Shown: piece by piece, positions 15,901 through 24,617 of the stretch | Numbering within the stretch: the first letter of the stretch is position 1 | How the letters are laid out: every line of letters begins with the position of its first letter | Origin: an uncultured bacterium | GTDB taxonomy: Bacteria > Verrucomicrobiota > Verrucomicrobiia > Verrucomicrobiales > Akkermansiaceae | Length of the DNA: 64,000 nt | Assembly: GCA_945831585.1 (NCBI GenBank) | Contig: CAMACY010000001.1 | Location: 34,369 to 98,368 of the forward strand | Reading direction: 5' to 3' | Position numbers and translations under genes: made by a program | The notes under the pieces: generated by a model | Told to the model about the DNA's origin: nothing | The model's input: the letters and a program-made list of their open reading frames with translations, nothing else | The model's database searches: none

Positions 15901-18900
15901 GCGTGGCGGTTTCGGTGGCCGTGCCCAGCGTCAAATCGGTGCCGTTGAAGGACTTGGCGCTGCTGGCGCCGCTGGTCAGCGCGGCGGAGCCGCCCACGCT
16001 CAAGGCCGAGGAGGTCGTCACCGAGGTGCCCGAGAGCGCCCCCGTCACCGCGATGGTCGAGTTGGCATTGCCCAGCGCGGAGAGGTCGCCGCCCGCGCAG
16101 CTGTCCATGCTCACGGTGCCCGTCCACTCGGTCGCGTTCAGGCTCACGCCCTCGCCCAAACCGGTGTCGCTGCCCAGCGCGTAGGTGCCGCTGCCGCGCA
16201 GATCAAGCGCGTGTGCGGCATCGCCGCCTGTCACGCTTGCCTTGTTCAGGGAGACACCGCTGCTCAGCGCGATGACCGAGCTCGCCGCATCCAGACGCAC
16301 GGTGACGCCGTTGGCCAAGGCCTCGTCCAGGTTCAGCCCCTTGCCGCAGAGCACCAGCTCCGTGATGCCTTGCCCCGCGCTGTTGGTGCGCTCTTTGATG
16401 GTGCTGTAGGTCACATCATTGGTGCCGATGTGGAACGCCGTTCCCTGTACTCCCGTGACACGGTAGACCTTGGAGCCGTTGAGATCCACCAGACTGCCGG
16501 TTTCTTCGCCGTTGACCGTCCAGGTGGTGCCGTCGGCGATGCTCAGGTGCTCGGTGCTGCCGTCCTTCGCGATGGTGTAGTTGACATCCTGTGAGGCAAA
16601 GCCCTGTTTCGCCCCATCGCTGTAGCCGGTGGTTGTCGACTGAGTTTGGAACGCGTCTGTGTCGCTGATGTTCACGCTGCCGCTGAGGGCAAGCTTGCCG
16701 TTCCTGTTGTCCAGCGTGCCCGTCAGCGTCGTGCTGCCGCTGAGGCTGATGGTGTTCGTCCCGCTGATGGCAGCCCCGCCGATGGTGGCGTTGCTCATGC
16801 CCCAGTCGGCGCCGTTGGTGGCCAGCGTGCCGCCCGTGATGGTGATGCCGATGCCCGAGGCGATGCCTGCCGTCGTGTTGATGGTCAGCGTGCCGCCGCT
16901 CATGGTGAAGCTGCTCCCCGTGCCGTGATCATTAGTGCGGGTAAAGCCGATGCCGTCGGTGGTGATGCTGCCGTCGCTCATCGACAGGGAACCGTTGTTG
17001 TTTGCTACGTCGGCGTGCCCCATGTTGATGCTCCCGTTGACGCTCAAGGCACCGCCGGTCGTCACCTTGATTTGGGCTCCGGACTCCAGACGGAACTCGC
17101 CGCCCACCGTGAACGAACTGCCGATGTTCAGCGCAACACTGCTGCCCGAACCGTTGACGGCCAGGGCTCCTTCGCTGAGGTAGGCCACGGAGGTAGCCGT
17201 ATCACTCAGCATGCGGGTCATGATGCGGTTGTCATCGCCGATGGAAGTGGCGCCGCAGAGCTTCACGCTGCCCGCTCCCGTCACTTTGCCCAAAGTCAGC
17301 TTGAGCGCATCGGTGGCGCGGGTATATCCGCTGGTGGCCGCTCCGCCGGGCGTGAGCTCCGTGAGGTCGAGGGTCTGCCCGGCCTCCAGCACGATACTGC
17401 CGTTCTCACCGATGCTCAGCTGCTGCGTCTTGAGCGTCAGATCCGTGGCGCCGTCTTGCAGCGTCAGCTGCCCGTTCACGTTCACGGAGCCGAAGCTCAG
17501 GGTGTGCACCGTGCCCGTGCCTGTCAGCGTACCGCCCGCGGCGGTCACGTCCAGTGTCGTCACCTCAGGGGAAATCGCCACATTGGCCATGCTCAGCGTG
17601 CCGCCCGCCAGGCGGATGCTCGTCACCGCCGTGTTGTTAGCGTCCGCTTGGTCATAGGTGTGCGCGTTGCTTACCACCAGGATGCTGTCATCCGAGCTCA
17701 GGAAGGTCAGCGTGCCGTTGGTAAAGCGGAGCAGCGCATTCTCCGATGCCCCCTGAATATAATCGGCCGCCGCGACGGTATCGCCCGAGCCGAAGTCAAT
17801 GCCCGTGATGCTGCTGATACCGCTCAGCAGGTCGACACTGCGCGTGTCTGCACCGACCAGCGTGATGTCGCCATTCCAGGTGAGCGCCTGCTTACTGTCG
17901 GTGGCTCCCAGGGCAATGACGCCGTTCGTCACATCCAGCTTCGCGCCGTCCTGCAGGGTGAGCGCGCCGCCCAGCGTCAGCCCGGCTGCCGTGGAGCCCA
18001 GCGTTGCCCCGCCCGCCACCGTCGTGGAGCTGATGGCGTTGGTGCCCGTGAGCTTCAGCGTGCCGCCCTGCACTTCGACCGTGGCCAGAGCCGAGGCCTC
18101 GTTCACCGTCAGAGTGCCCAGCCCGGATTTCGTCAGAATCGTGCCCTTCGTGAGCCCCGTCGTCTGATTAGCCAGGCCCAAATTCTTGAGGCTCAGCGTG
18201 TCCGACTGCCCCTGCACATCGAAGCAGACCCCGCCGTTGCCGCGCACACGCACCATCCCCTCGACCGTATTGGTCCCGGTTGCGACCACCACCTTCTGCG
18301 CGCCGCTGGCAAAGTCCAGCACGCCGTTGACAGCCTCCCCCGCGCCGTTGATGGTGGCGTTGCGGAGTTCCAGGTTGTTGGAGTCAATCGAAATGCGGGT
18401 GCTTCCTGCCTCGACCGTGCCGCCGTCAATCGTCAGCTTGCCGGAGGAGCCCCAATCCAAGGCATCCGTCCGCCCGAGGACCAGCGTCCCTTGCAGCAGC
18501 ATGTTACCTTGGTAGCGCTGATTACCGTTCACGGAGACCGTGGCTCCGCTCTCGACCGTAATGGCGGCGCCCCGCACCAGACCGTCGTTGTTCAGATCCA
18601 GCGTCGCGCCGGAGTGTACGGTCAGCGCCGCCGTCGAGCCGGAGGCGACCGTGCCGCCGAGCACTTGAATCGAGCTGTCCAGCTTGCTGTTCAGCGTGAC
18701 ACCGCTGTAGGCGCCCTCCAGCGTCAGCAGGTTGGTGGTTCCCGCGCTATTGAATACATTCAGATGACCGCCCAGCGAGCGGATGCTCTGCAGACCCTCC
18801 GTGGCTGCGTAATCCTCTGCCGCCGAAGCTTTATAGACCAGCGTGGCGCCCTCGGCCAGCACAAAACCCGTGGCCGTGCTGTGGTCATTCATCGTCACCG

Positions 18901-21529
18901 AGCCGCTGTTGACGTAGTACAGCGCATTCGGCGCAGCTTCGATGGTGAGGTAGAGCCCCGTGTCATCTGTCCCGGCGCGAGTTGCATCCTCCACCGCCAA
19001 GCCATCCAGGGTGAAGTGCAGCGTGCTCAGTTCGGCCTCTGCGCCCTCGCGGTCAACAACCGAAATGTCGCTACCCTTGATGATGTAAGCCTTGCCGCCC
19101 GTCAGGAAACCGTTGGCTCCGTCGCTGTAGGTGATGCTGCTCTGCCCGGCGGAAATCGAGGTGCCCAGCGTGGCGCCGGAGGTCAGGGTAGAGCTGCCCG
19201 TGACGCTCACCCCGTCGGTCGACACGAGTGTGGCTGCACCCAGCACGCTCAGATCGCCGCCGATGCTCAGCGTGTCGTGAGCCGTCAGCACACCGCCCTC
19301 CAGAGTGGCATTCCCCGTGATGCTCATAGCCTTATCCGTGCTCAAGGCAGCAGTGGCACGGAGAGTCAGCGCACCGCCGATGCTCAGCGTGTCGTGAGCC
19401 GTCAGCACACCGTTGGTCAGCGTAGCATTGCCGGAAACCGTCATCGCACTCTGCAGCGTCAGGCTGTTGTTGGTGCCGACGTTCTCCCCTGTGCCGCCCA
19501 TCGTCAGTGTGCCGACCGAGGAGACCGCACCCAGCTTCCAATCAAGCCGCGTGCTATTGTCAATGATAAGGCGGTTGGTGGACAGGCTGCCTCTGCCGCT
19601 CACGGTACCGACATTGGCATAGGCCAAAGTCAGCCCGCCCTCATCATTGCCGTCGATGCTCAGTACACCGTCCACAGCGAGGTTCTTTGCCCAACTGATG
19701 TTCAGGGAGCCCGAGGTGATGCTGTTGCCGGCGCCGATGCTGATCAGCCCGCCGCCACCTGTCGTGCTCAGCGTGGTGAGGGTATGCTCGGTCAGCGTGT
19801 CCCGCGCCTCGAAAATCAGCTTGGTGTTGGCGCCCATGCTGAGCGTACCCTGCGAGACGGTCGCGTTCCGATACACGACGGAACCCGCGGTGAGATTCAA
19901 CGTGCCCCCGGTCTGCGCCACGGTTCCTTCCACAATCAGCGTGCCGCTGCCGTTCTTGTCGATAGCCCTATTACCCGAGCGGCTCGTAATGCCGTATTTC
20001 AACGTCAGTTCGCCAGCCTCGGCAATGTCCAGCGTCGAGGTGCCGCCGTCGCTGCGGGTAAAGACATTCGTTTCGATGACATTATTCAGCCCGGTCACGG
20101 CAATCGTGCCGCCGTGAAGATCCAAACCGCTGCGATCTCCGCCGCCGCTCGCACCCAAGTCCGCGCCCTCGGGGGCGACAATTCTCGCGTTGCCGTTGAG
20201 CTCAACGCGCGAGGTGGTGGTCACGCGTCTGCCGAGTTGCCACAGCGCTTCCTTGCCCTCCTCGCCCTGCATCACCAGGCGGGTCGAGGCGTTGTTGTAG
20301 CCGATGGCATCATTGGCTGTGGTGATGAGCGTGGCCCCTCCCTTGATGGTAAAGGTGTTGCCATTGCCCCAGAAAGCTGTGCCTCCGTTGTGCGAGGTGG
20401 TAAACGTCACCCCGTCCCGAATTTCCATGGAGACGGCATGGACACCATTCTCCAAATCATAGACATTCGATGTTTCCGACACTTGGGAATCGAAGAAGAC
20501 AATCTTGGTCGCGCTCTCGACAGCATCCCAGGAGAACTGTTTGATGTCCGTCACGCAATAGACGGTGGAGGTGATGATCGGCATGTCATCCGTGGTTACG
20601 AATTTCAGCGCCGTGGCAATGTCCGCCCCATTGCTGTAGGTGGCGAGCACCGTCTCACCGTTCTTCACCGTCAGGGTGGCCGACTCGCCCAGAATTCCGC
20701 GGCTCGTGCCGCCGAGAATCCGATAGCCGGAGCGCGAGGTAGCGAAGCCGTTGCTCTCCGGTCGTTCAACATCCGAGTCCGGGAAGGCCTCCGAATATGT
20801 GGTGGTTTGCAACCCGGCGACATCAATCGAGCAGTTACCGTTGAAGGTGATGGTGTCGTTCACGGTTTGAGTGACCATGGCCGCACCCAAGATGACATCC
20901 GTATCCCTCATCGTCATGCGCGCGGCCCATGAGGCCACACTACTGTAGCCTGTTACTAGGGTGATTCCCTGTTGCAGATTCAGGACAGCGTTGGAGACAT
21001 TGATTTTCGTGTCATACCAAGAGTTGCATCCGGCGCTGCCCAGTACGTTCAAGCGAACCTTATCCTCTGCCGAGGTGCCCTGAATCGTGCTGGTGCCGCG
21101 CCCGAAGGTCAGCTGATTCACCGTCAGATCCCCGTTGCCTGCCAAGGTGGCATTTTTGCAGGCGTCGCCCCAATCGGTCATCTGCAGAGAGCCGCCTGTG
21201 ATGGCGGAGCCCTCCTCGCTGCTGGTCACCAGATTGATGCTTCCCGTCAGGGTGTAGGTCACGCCCTCGGCAAACGCGATGGTGTAATTGCTGCCCTCCG
21301 TGGCTTCTGCAGCAATGGCGGAGAAGCTCTTGGCGGCCGTCTGGTCTTCGCTGGTGTAGGTGTAGACGGTCTTGCCTTCATTCCAAGCGGCGTAAGCCGG
21401 GGAAAGCGTCGACCACACGACTGCCGACGCAAGCAGGGTGCCGGAGCACAAGGTGGGAAGCATCGGCGAAACAAAGGCCATGCACGACAGGAGGGCGGCG
21501 CGCAGCCGCGAGGGGAGATGTAATTTCAT
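12932..21529 (-). CDS. Giant autotransporter (type V secretion) with beta-helix passenger
   Basis: This 2865-residue protein is expected on the outer membrane. Residues 1 to about 48 are an extended signal peptide ending SPAYAAW. The passenger, about 49-2550, is Gly/Ser/Thr/Ala-rich with dozens of short strand-turn repeats (TLSIGGxLT, GSGTLxV), the pattern of a right-handed beta-helix. Two local duplications are visible: a 20-residue repeat near 2100 (NEGSLSIAQGG) and a 40-residue repeat near 700-770 (AHDTLSIGG). The last about 280 residues, from YFNAWLNAEGDYREL, are a 12-strand autotransporter barrel ending in aromatic-alternating NVNATLGYRVNF with the required terminal Phe. Length far exceeds most family members. 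No protease, lipase or adhesin catalytic motif is seen, so an adhesin or structural role is the plausible guess. ATG 21529 starts the signal peptide; 21592 would lie in the promoter. Confidence 0.9.
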   Translation of the reverse strand: MKLHLPSRLRAALLSCMAFVSPMLPTLCSGTLLASAVVWSTLSPAYAAWNEGKTVYTYTSEDQTAAKSFSAIAAEATEGSNYTIAFAEGVTYTLTGSINLVTSSEEGSAITGGSLQMTDWGDACKNATLAGNGDLTVNQLTFGRGTSTIQGTSAEDKVRLNVLGSAGCNSWYDTKINVSNAVLNLQQGITLVTGYSSVASWAARMTMRDTDVILGAAMVTQTVNDTITFNGNCSIDVAGLQTTTYSEAFPDSDVERPESNGFATSRSGYRILGGTSRGILGESATLTVKNGETVLATYSNGADIATALKFVTTDDMPIITSTVYCVTDIKQFSWDAVESATKIVFFDSQVSETSNVYDLENGVHAVSMEIRDGVTFTTSHNGGTAFWGNGNTFTIKGGATLITTANDAIGYNNASTRLVMQGEEGKEALWQLGRRVTTTSRVELNGNARIVAPEGADLGASGGGDRSGLDLHGGTIAVTGLNNVIETNVFTRSDGGTSTLDIAEAGELTLKYGITSRSGNRAIDKNGSGTLIVEGTVAQTGGTLNLTAGSVVYRNATVSQGTLSMGANTKLIFEARDTLTEHTLTTLSTTGGGGLISIGAGNSITSGSLNISWAKNLAVDGVLSIDGNDEGGLTLAYANVGTVSGRGSLSTNRLIIDNSTRLDWKLGAVSSVGTLTMGGTGENVGTNNSLTLQSAMTVSGNATLTNGVLTAHDTLSIGGALTLRATAALSTDKAMSITGNATLEGGVLTAHDTLSIGGDLSVLGAATLVSTDGVSVTGSSTLTSGATLGTSISAGQSSITYSDGANGFLTGGKAYIIKGSDISVVDREGAEAELSTLHFTLDGLAVEDATRAGTDDTGLYLTIEAAPNALYYVNSGSVTMNDHSTATGFVLAEGATLVYKASAAEDYAATEGLQSIRSLGGHLNVFNSAGTTNLLTLEGAYSGVTLNSKLDSSIQVLGGTVASGSTAALTVHSGATLDLNNDGLVRGAAITVESGATVSVNGNQRYQGNMLLQGTLVLGRTDALDWGSSGKLTIDGGTVEAGSTRISIDSNNLELRNATINGAGEAVNGVLDFASGAQKVVVATGTNTVEGMVRVRGNGGVCFDVQGQSDTLSLKNLGLANQTTGLTKGTILTKSGLGTLTVNEASALATVEVQGGTLKLTGTNAISSTTVAGGATLGSTAAGLTLGGALTLQDGAKLDVTNGVIALGATDSKQALTWNGDITLVGADTRSVDLLSGISSITGIDFGSGDTVAAADYIQGASENALLRFTNGTLTFLSSDDSILVVSNAHTYDQADANNTAVTSIRLAGGTLSMANVAISPEVTTLDVTAAGGTLTGTGTVHTLSFGSVNVNGQLTLQDGATDLTLKTQQLSIGENGSIVLEAGQTLDLTELTPGGAATSGYTRATDALKLTLGKVTGAGSVKLCGATSIGDDNRIMTRMLSDTATSVAYLSEGALAVNGSGSSVALNIGSSFTVGGEFRLESGAQIKVTTGGALSVNGSINMGHADVANNNGSLSMSDGSITTDGIGFTRTNDHGTGSSFTMSGGTLTINTTAGIASGIGITITGGTLATNGADWGMSNATIGGAAISGTNTISLSGSTTLTGTLDNRNGKLALSGSVNISDTDAFQTQSTTTGYSDGAKQGFASQDVNYTIAKDGSTEHLSIADGTTWTVNGEETGSLVDLNGSKVYRVTGVQGTAFHIGTNDVTYSTIKERTNSAGQGITELVLCGKGLNLDEALANGVTVRLDAASSVIALSSGVSLNKASVTGGDAAHALDLRGSGTYALGSDTGLGEGVSLNATEWTGTVSMDSCAGGDLSALGNANSTIAVTGALSGTSVTTSSALSVGGSAALTSGASSAKSFNGTDLTLGTATETATLSTTGALSLSGSLTLASVGSSVNVGSVGGTALALDINNALAGDAGSIANWTLMTLGTASDLVTLAGGTATDTGFELRGGKDNLYLYTLEWQANGTQLVLTGSTLYGKVWGGKTGDEFDNGNTWDDTTTDENTDVIFAGDGSGTVAVDGDVSVKNITISGRPSDNENYEFTGDSIDASGSLTVIAGSGLSIENATQVEQGGSIGDGGSLSIGDGGSLSVQGNLSNEGSLSIAQGGNLSVDGDLSNEGSLSIAQGGSIALGDNATLKTDSITITKLDSAQGALVQGGKLASLTPGADITLSLSNELLTAVLAAADVEDTQRYALVNVADLAAELQLDETQMQEILKSGRLAEIVSGGATTFALRNAAPAEERNLILRQQTERESTWTIGNATTRAGLVVTDGGKLVSENILDNVRHVDVNGTQEIDLSGQDASGAELTRLTLNGVSGSGSLALKGDTTDVITITTEDAYTGTLRAEGLKLTMHTGNKTIVSLGEGTLTLDGASSMNGGVLAATLPLDRDQINQITNGETITLVSGNKLALHGTKVVLDTEASTLDLSPDDKLTIKLGGDDSTATNVTTQLLGTLGKYFGNATVDNDGVLTAERNRSYYSDKLAGSGNGATGIAMADEVLLYGNPQAQATAPDSDLAKLLDALDACVATGDSAAAARLSEAFSGASAAAMGAALAGTVESRLESIRNRTTTMGVNQCVVNEDMPYFNAWLNAEGDYRELNSDGSMPGYKLSSWGGTVGFDVDCTPSFTCGLAFSALYGNFDSKGADHATGDLNTYYLTAFARYAKHRWTHTFVATAGLADTSLERTVNGAKVEGDSDGSMLGALYEVGYVFALDEEATTCLQPVFNVAVTHSTLKGYTESGSTVALQVDDTELTRVSFGLGARLQAVVGESVYNRSSILEMRALLKADAGDREGETKVALAGTELPTHSVKSAESGAIGCELGAGLTVPVGDEGGNLFADASVELRADYTNVNATLGYRVNF
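15141..15240 (-). repeat. Two near-identical 40-bp blocks at 60-bp period in the autotransporter
   Basis: Bases 15141-15180 and 15201-15240 are identical and encode the SNEGSLSIAQGG unit. Shorter GDGGSLSI repeats follow to about 15300. Similar blocks starting near 19257 and 19377 lie 120 bp apart (AHDTLSIGG unit). These are recent internal duplications of the passenger. Confidence 0.75.
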
Positions 21530-21557
21530 AGCAGAAAGAGGGAAATCGCTATTAACC

Positions 21558-21586
21558 TGTGTACAGCATTCCCCATGCTGTGTCAA
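21558..21586 (-). promoter_or_regulatory. Autotransporter promoter with an inverted repeat between -35 and -10
   Basis: On the minus strand: TTGACA (21586-21581), 17 bases, TACACA (21563-21558), ATG at 21529. The spacer holds the perfect inverted repeat ACAGCAT-N5-ATGCTGT (21563-21581), which is the right size and place for a repressor operator. Confidence 0.55.
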
Positions 21587-21663
21587 CCACAAAGAAACGA
21601 ATAAGGCTCTTTTTTGAGCATTTTTGGGGCTGTTTCAGAACAGCGCAGGACCTACCACGAAAC

Positions 21664-22776
21664 TCAGAAGAGGCTCAGCACGGCCTCCGCGGCCTTGGCG
21701 GCGGCGCCGCCGTGCCCCAGCAGCGAGACACTCTCGCGCATGTCGGCCAGCACCTGTGCGCGCGGCTCGGGGCTGGTGAGGCGCTCCAGCTCAGCGATGC
21801 ACTTGTCGACGCAGAAGTCCCCCTGCAACAGCTCGGTGGTGATGCTGCGATTGATGAGGATGTTGACCATGCCCAGCCACTGAATCTTGACGAGCCGCCG
21901 CCCGATGGCAAAGGTGAGCGGATTGACGCGGTAGACCAGCCCGAAGGGCAGCTCGTGCAACGCGCTCTCCAGCGTGGCGGTGCCGCTGGTGACGAGGGCG
22001 GCCTCGGCCTCGTCCATGAGGTCATGGTAGAGCCCAAGGGTGATGTTGACCTCCTCGGGGGCGAGCCCGGCGGCGGCGGCCATGCGCTGCATGGTGGCGA
22101 CAAGGCGCGGGTTGCTGCCGCTGGTCTTGAAGCGCCACTCGGGGTGGCGGCGGCGGCAGGCCTTGACGAGCTCGCAGAAGATGGGGAAGTGGCGCTCGAC
22201 CTCGCGGCGACGGCTGCCGGGGAAGAGACCGATGAGATTGGGCTGCCGCACGCCCGTGCGCCGCTTGGCGAGGATGTCGTCCACCAGCGGGTGCCCCACG
22301 AACTCCGTGCGCAGCCCCGCCGCCTCGAAGAGGGGTTTTTCAAAGGGGAAGGTGCAAAGCATGAGGTCGAGCACGGCGGCCAGCTTGGGGATGCGCCCCT
22401 GATGCCAGGCCCAGACCATCGGGGCGATGAAGTAGGCGATTTTCACCCCGGGCGCACGGCGGCGCACGCGCTCGGCGAGCCGTTGGTTGAAGCCGGGGTA
22501 GTCGATGAGGATGAGCCCGTCGGGCTGCTCGGTCACGATGCGCTCGGTCATCTCGCGCAGGCGCTTAGCGAAGAAGCCGATGTGCCGCAGCACATCCACC
22601 AAGCCGACCACGCCGGCTTTCTCTGCCCAATCCTCCACCGCCGGGGCGAGCGCATGCATGGCGCTGCCGCCCAGCCCCTTAATCTCGATTCCCGGGCAGC
22701 GCGCCTGCAACTCGCGGATGAGCAGCGCGCCCTGCTTATCCCCACTTTTCTCACCGGCAACGACAAACAGTTTCAT
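21664..22776 (-). CDS. lpxB: Lipid-A-disaccharide synthase
   Basis: LpxB joins UDP-2,3-diacylglucosamine to lipid X to make the tetra-acylated disaccharide core of lipid A; it is a peripheral inner-membrane enzyme of the GT19 family. The 370-residue protein starts KLFVVAGEKSGDKQGALLI (the usual AGExSGDxxGA). It has GLGGSAMHA, ILIDYPGFNQRLA, YFIAPMVWAWHQGR (usual YVSPxVWAWxxxR), GLFPGSRRREVERHFPIF and VTSGTATLESAL, all LpxB blocks. Length is near the normal 380. It is 16 kb from lpxA. A weak promoter ends 6 bases before the ATG. Confidence 0.95.
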   Translation of the reverse strand: MKLFVVAGEKSGDKQGALLIRELQARCPGIEIKGLGGSAMHALAPAVEDWAEKAGVVGLVDVLRHIGFFAKRLREMTERIVTEQPDGLILIDYPGFNQRLAERVRRRAPGVKIAYFIAPMVWAWHQGRIPKLAAVLDLMLCTFPFEKPLFEAAGLRTEFVGHPLVDDILAKRRTGVRQPNLIGLFPGSRRREVERHFPIFCELVKACRRRHPEWRFKTSGSNPRLVATMQRMAAAAGLAPEEVNITLGLYHDLMDEAEAALVTSGTATLESALHELPFGLVYRVNPLTFAIGRRLVKIQWLGMVNILINRSITTELLQGDFCVDKCIAELERLTSPEPRAQVLADMRESVSLLGHGGAAAKAAEAVLSLF

Positions 22777-22782
22777 GCTGCC

Positions 22783-22811
22783 ACTCTACCACAGCCCCCC
22801 CCCGGCACGAA
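22783..22811 (-). promoter_or_regulatory. Possible lpxB promoter, start-proximal
   Basis: On the minus strand TAGAGT (22788-22783) lies 6 bases before the ATG. The matching -35 position, 17 bases upstream, reads TTTCGT, a poor match. Confidence 0.35.
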
Positions 22812-22922
22812 AGACTTTTTTACGTTCCACGCAGGAGCGGCAATGCTCAAACGGTACGGTACGCCTCCAGCTCCTCCGAAAAATGACATTTCTGCGCGCA
22901 CGCGCGCGTGGACACATTAGGC

Positions 22923-22951
22923 TTGCAATCGACAGGGCTTTGGTGTACCCT
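22923..22951 (+). promoter_or_regulatory. purH promoter
   Basis: TTGCAA, 17 bases, TACCCT (22946-22951). The leader of about 40 bases contains the hairpin ACCGCC-CTC-GGCGGT. Confidence 0.5.
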
Positions 22952-22997
22952 GCGTTACCGCCCTCGGCGGTTCGCACAACCGTTAACACGCATACTC

Positions 22998-24554
22998 ATG
23001 GAAACCGCACGCATTGAACGCGCCCTGATCTCCGTCTCGGATAAGACGGGCTTGGATAAGTTTGCCAAGGGGCTTGTGGCTCTGAATGTTCAGCTCATCT
23101 CCACGGGGGGCACCTGCCGCTATCTCCGCGAGCTGGGGCTGCCTGTCACCGAGATTTCCGACTACACGGGCGCGCCCGAGCTTTTCGATGGGCGTGTGAA
23201 GACCCTGCACCCCAAGGTGCACGGCGGTCTGCTCCAGCGCCGCGACTGCGAGGAGCACCGCCAACAGGCCGTGGCCAACGACATCCCCACCATCGATTTG
23301 GTCTGCGTCAATCTCTACCCCTTTGAGGAGACGGTGGCCAAGGAGGGCGTCACCCTGGCCGAGGCCATCGAGAAAATCGACATCGGCGGGCCGAGCATGC
23401 TGCGCTCCGCCGCCAAGAATTACGCGGCGGTCACCGTGGTGTCCGACCCCGCGGACTATGACACCGTGCTGGAGGAGATGGGCAGCCACAACGGCAACAC
23501 GACGCTCAAGACCCGCGAGAAGCTGGCGGTGAAGGTATTTATGCGCACCTCGTCCTACGACACAGCGATCTCAAACTACCTGGGGCACCGTGCCGAGGGC
23601 AGCACCAAGAACAATTTTACGCTTTCCCTGCCCTTTGCGCAGGCGCTGCGCTACGGCGACAATCCCCACCAGCCCAGCATGCTCTACGGCAACTTCGATG
23701 CCATCTTCACGCAGCTGCAGGGCAAGGAGCTTTCCTACACCAACGTGCTCGACCTCGACGCAGCGGCCTCGCTCATCATGAACTTCCGCCGCCCAACCGT
23801 GGGTATCCTGAAGCACACGAACCCCTGCGGTGTGGGGCAGGATGACGAGGATTTGGTCGAGGCGTGGAAGCGCGCGTTCCAGACGGACACGCAGGCGCCC
23901 TTCGGCGGCGTCATCGTCATGAACCGCCCGATGACGGAGGCGCTGGCGCGCATCGTGGGCGCCATCTTCACCGATGTCATCATCGCCCCCGACTACGAGC
24001 CCGAGGCGCGCGCCATTCTGCAAAAGAAGAAGAACTGCCGCATCATGCGCCTCGATATGGAGGCGTGGAAGCAGTTCTGCAAGCAGCCGATGATTCGCAC
24101 CGCCCCCGGCGGCATCATGACGATGAAGCGCGATGACGAGGTCATGGGTCTGGAGAATCTCAAGAGCAAGGTTGTCACCAAGCGCGTGCCCACCGACGAG
24201 GAGCTGGAGGCCATGCGCTTTGCCTGGCGCGTCTGCAAGCAGGTGCATTCCAACGCCATTGTCTTTACGGACAAGAACGGCACGCTGGGCATCGGCGCGG
24301 GGCAGATGAGCCGCGTGGACTCGGCCAAGATTGCCGTGTGGAAGGCCGGGCAGGCGGGGCTGAGCCTCAAGGGCAGCGTCATTGCCTCGGACGGTCTCTT
24401 CCCCTTTGCCGACGGGCTGCAAACCGCCATCGATGCGGGCGCAACCGCCTGCATCCAGCCCGGCGGCTCCATCCGCGATGAGGAGGTGATTGCTGCGGCC
24501 GATGCCGCCGGCATCGCCATGGTGTTCACGGGCGCACGCCACTTCCTGCACTAA
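22998..24554 (+). CDS. purH: Bifunctional AICAR transformylase / IMP cyclohydrolase
   Basis: PurH performs the last two steps of IMP synthesis: formyl transfer from 10-formyl-tetrahydrofolate to AICAR, then ring closure. The 518-residue protein has the N-terminal cyclohydrolase domain (RALISVSDKTGLDKFAKGL, LISTGGTCRYLRE, GRVKTLHPKVHGGLL, IGGPSMLRSAAKNYAAVTVV) to about residue 195. The transformylase domain follows (LRYGDNPHQPSMLYG, LKHTNPCGVG, APFGGVIVMN, SNAIVFTDK, GAGQMSRVDSAKIA, FPFADGLQTAIDAGA, PGGSIRDEEVI, FTGARHFLH). All family blocks are present. ATG 22998 begins 7 residues before the first conserved block; the frame extends further upstream but into the promoter. Confidence 0.97.
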   Translation: METARIERALISVSDKTGLDKFAKGLVALNVQLISTGGTCRYLRELGLPVTEISDYTGAPELFDGRVKTLHPKVHGGLLQRRDCEEHRQQAVANDIPTIDLVCVNLYPFEETVAKEGVTLAEAIEKIDIGGPSMLRSAAKNYAAVTVVSDPADYDTVLEEMGSHNGNTTLKTREKLAVKVFMRTSSYDTAISNYLGHRAEGSTKNNFTLSLPFAQALRYGDNPHQPSMLYGNFDAIFTQLQGKELSYTNVLDLDAAASLIMNFRRPTVGILKHTNPCGVGQDDEDLVEAWKRAFQTDTQAPFGGVIVMNRPMTEALARIVGAIFTDVIIAPDYEPEARAILQKKKNCRIMRLDMEAWKQFCKQPMIRTAPGGIMTMKRDDEVMGLENLKSKVVTKRVPTDEELEAMRFAWRVCKQVHSNAIVFTDKNGTLGIGAGQMSRVDSAKIAVWKAGQAGLSLKGSVIASDGLFPFADGLQTAIDAGATACIQPGGSIRDEEVIAAADAAGIAMVFTGARHFLH

Positions 24555-24563
24555 ACCCACGAC

Positions 24564-24604
24564 CGAGGGGAACCCCCGCCGGGGGGATTCCCCTTTCGGT
24601 TTTC
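24564..24604 (+). terminator. Terminator after purH
   Basis: A long GC-rich stem (CCGAGGGGAACCCCC / GGGGGGATTCCCCTTTCGG) is followed by TTTTCT. pdxJ starts 14 bases after it. Confidence 0.75.
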
Positions 24605-24617
24605 TAAAAATCCTACT

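Noticed and set aside
12638..16594. Plus-strand open frame of 1318 codons
   Set aside because: It lies antisense to the IdeS-like gene start and the autotransporter. Its translation is Arg/Ala/His-rich without domains, the mirror image of the Gly/Thr/Ser-rich passenger codons.
16646..20932. Plus-strand open frame of 1428 codons
   Set aside because: Antisense to the autotransporter passenger; no protein-like composition. The autotransporter has a signal peptide, beta-helix repeats and a barrel.
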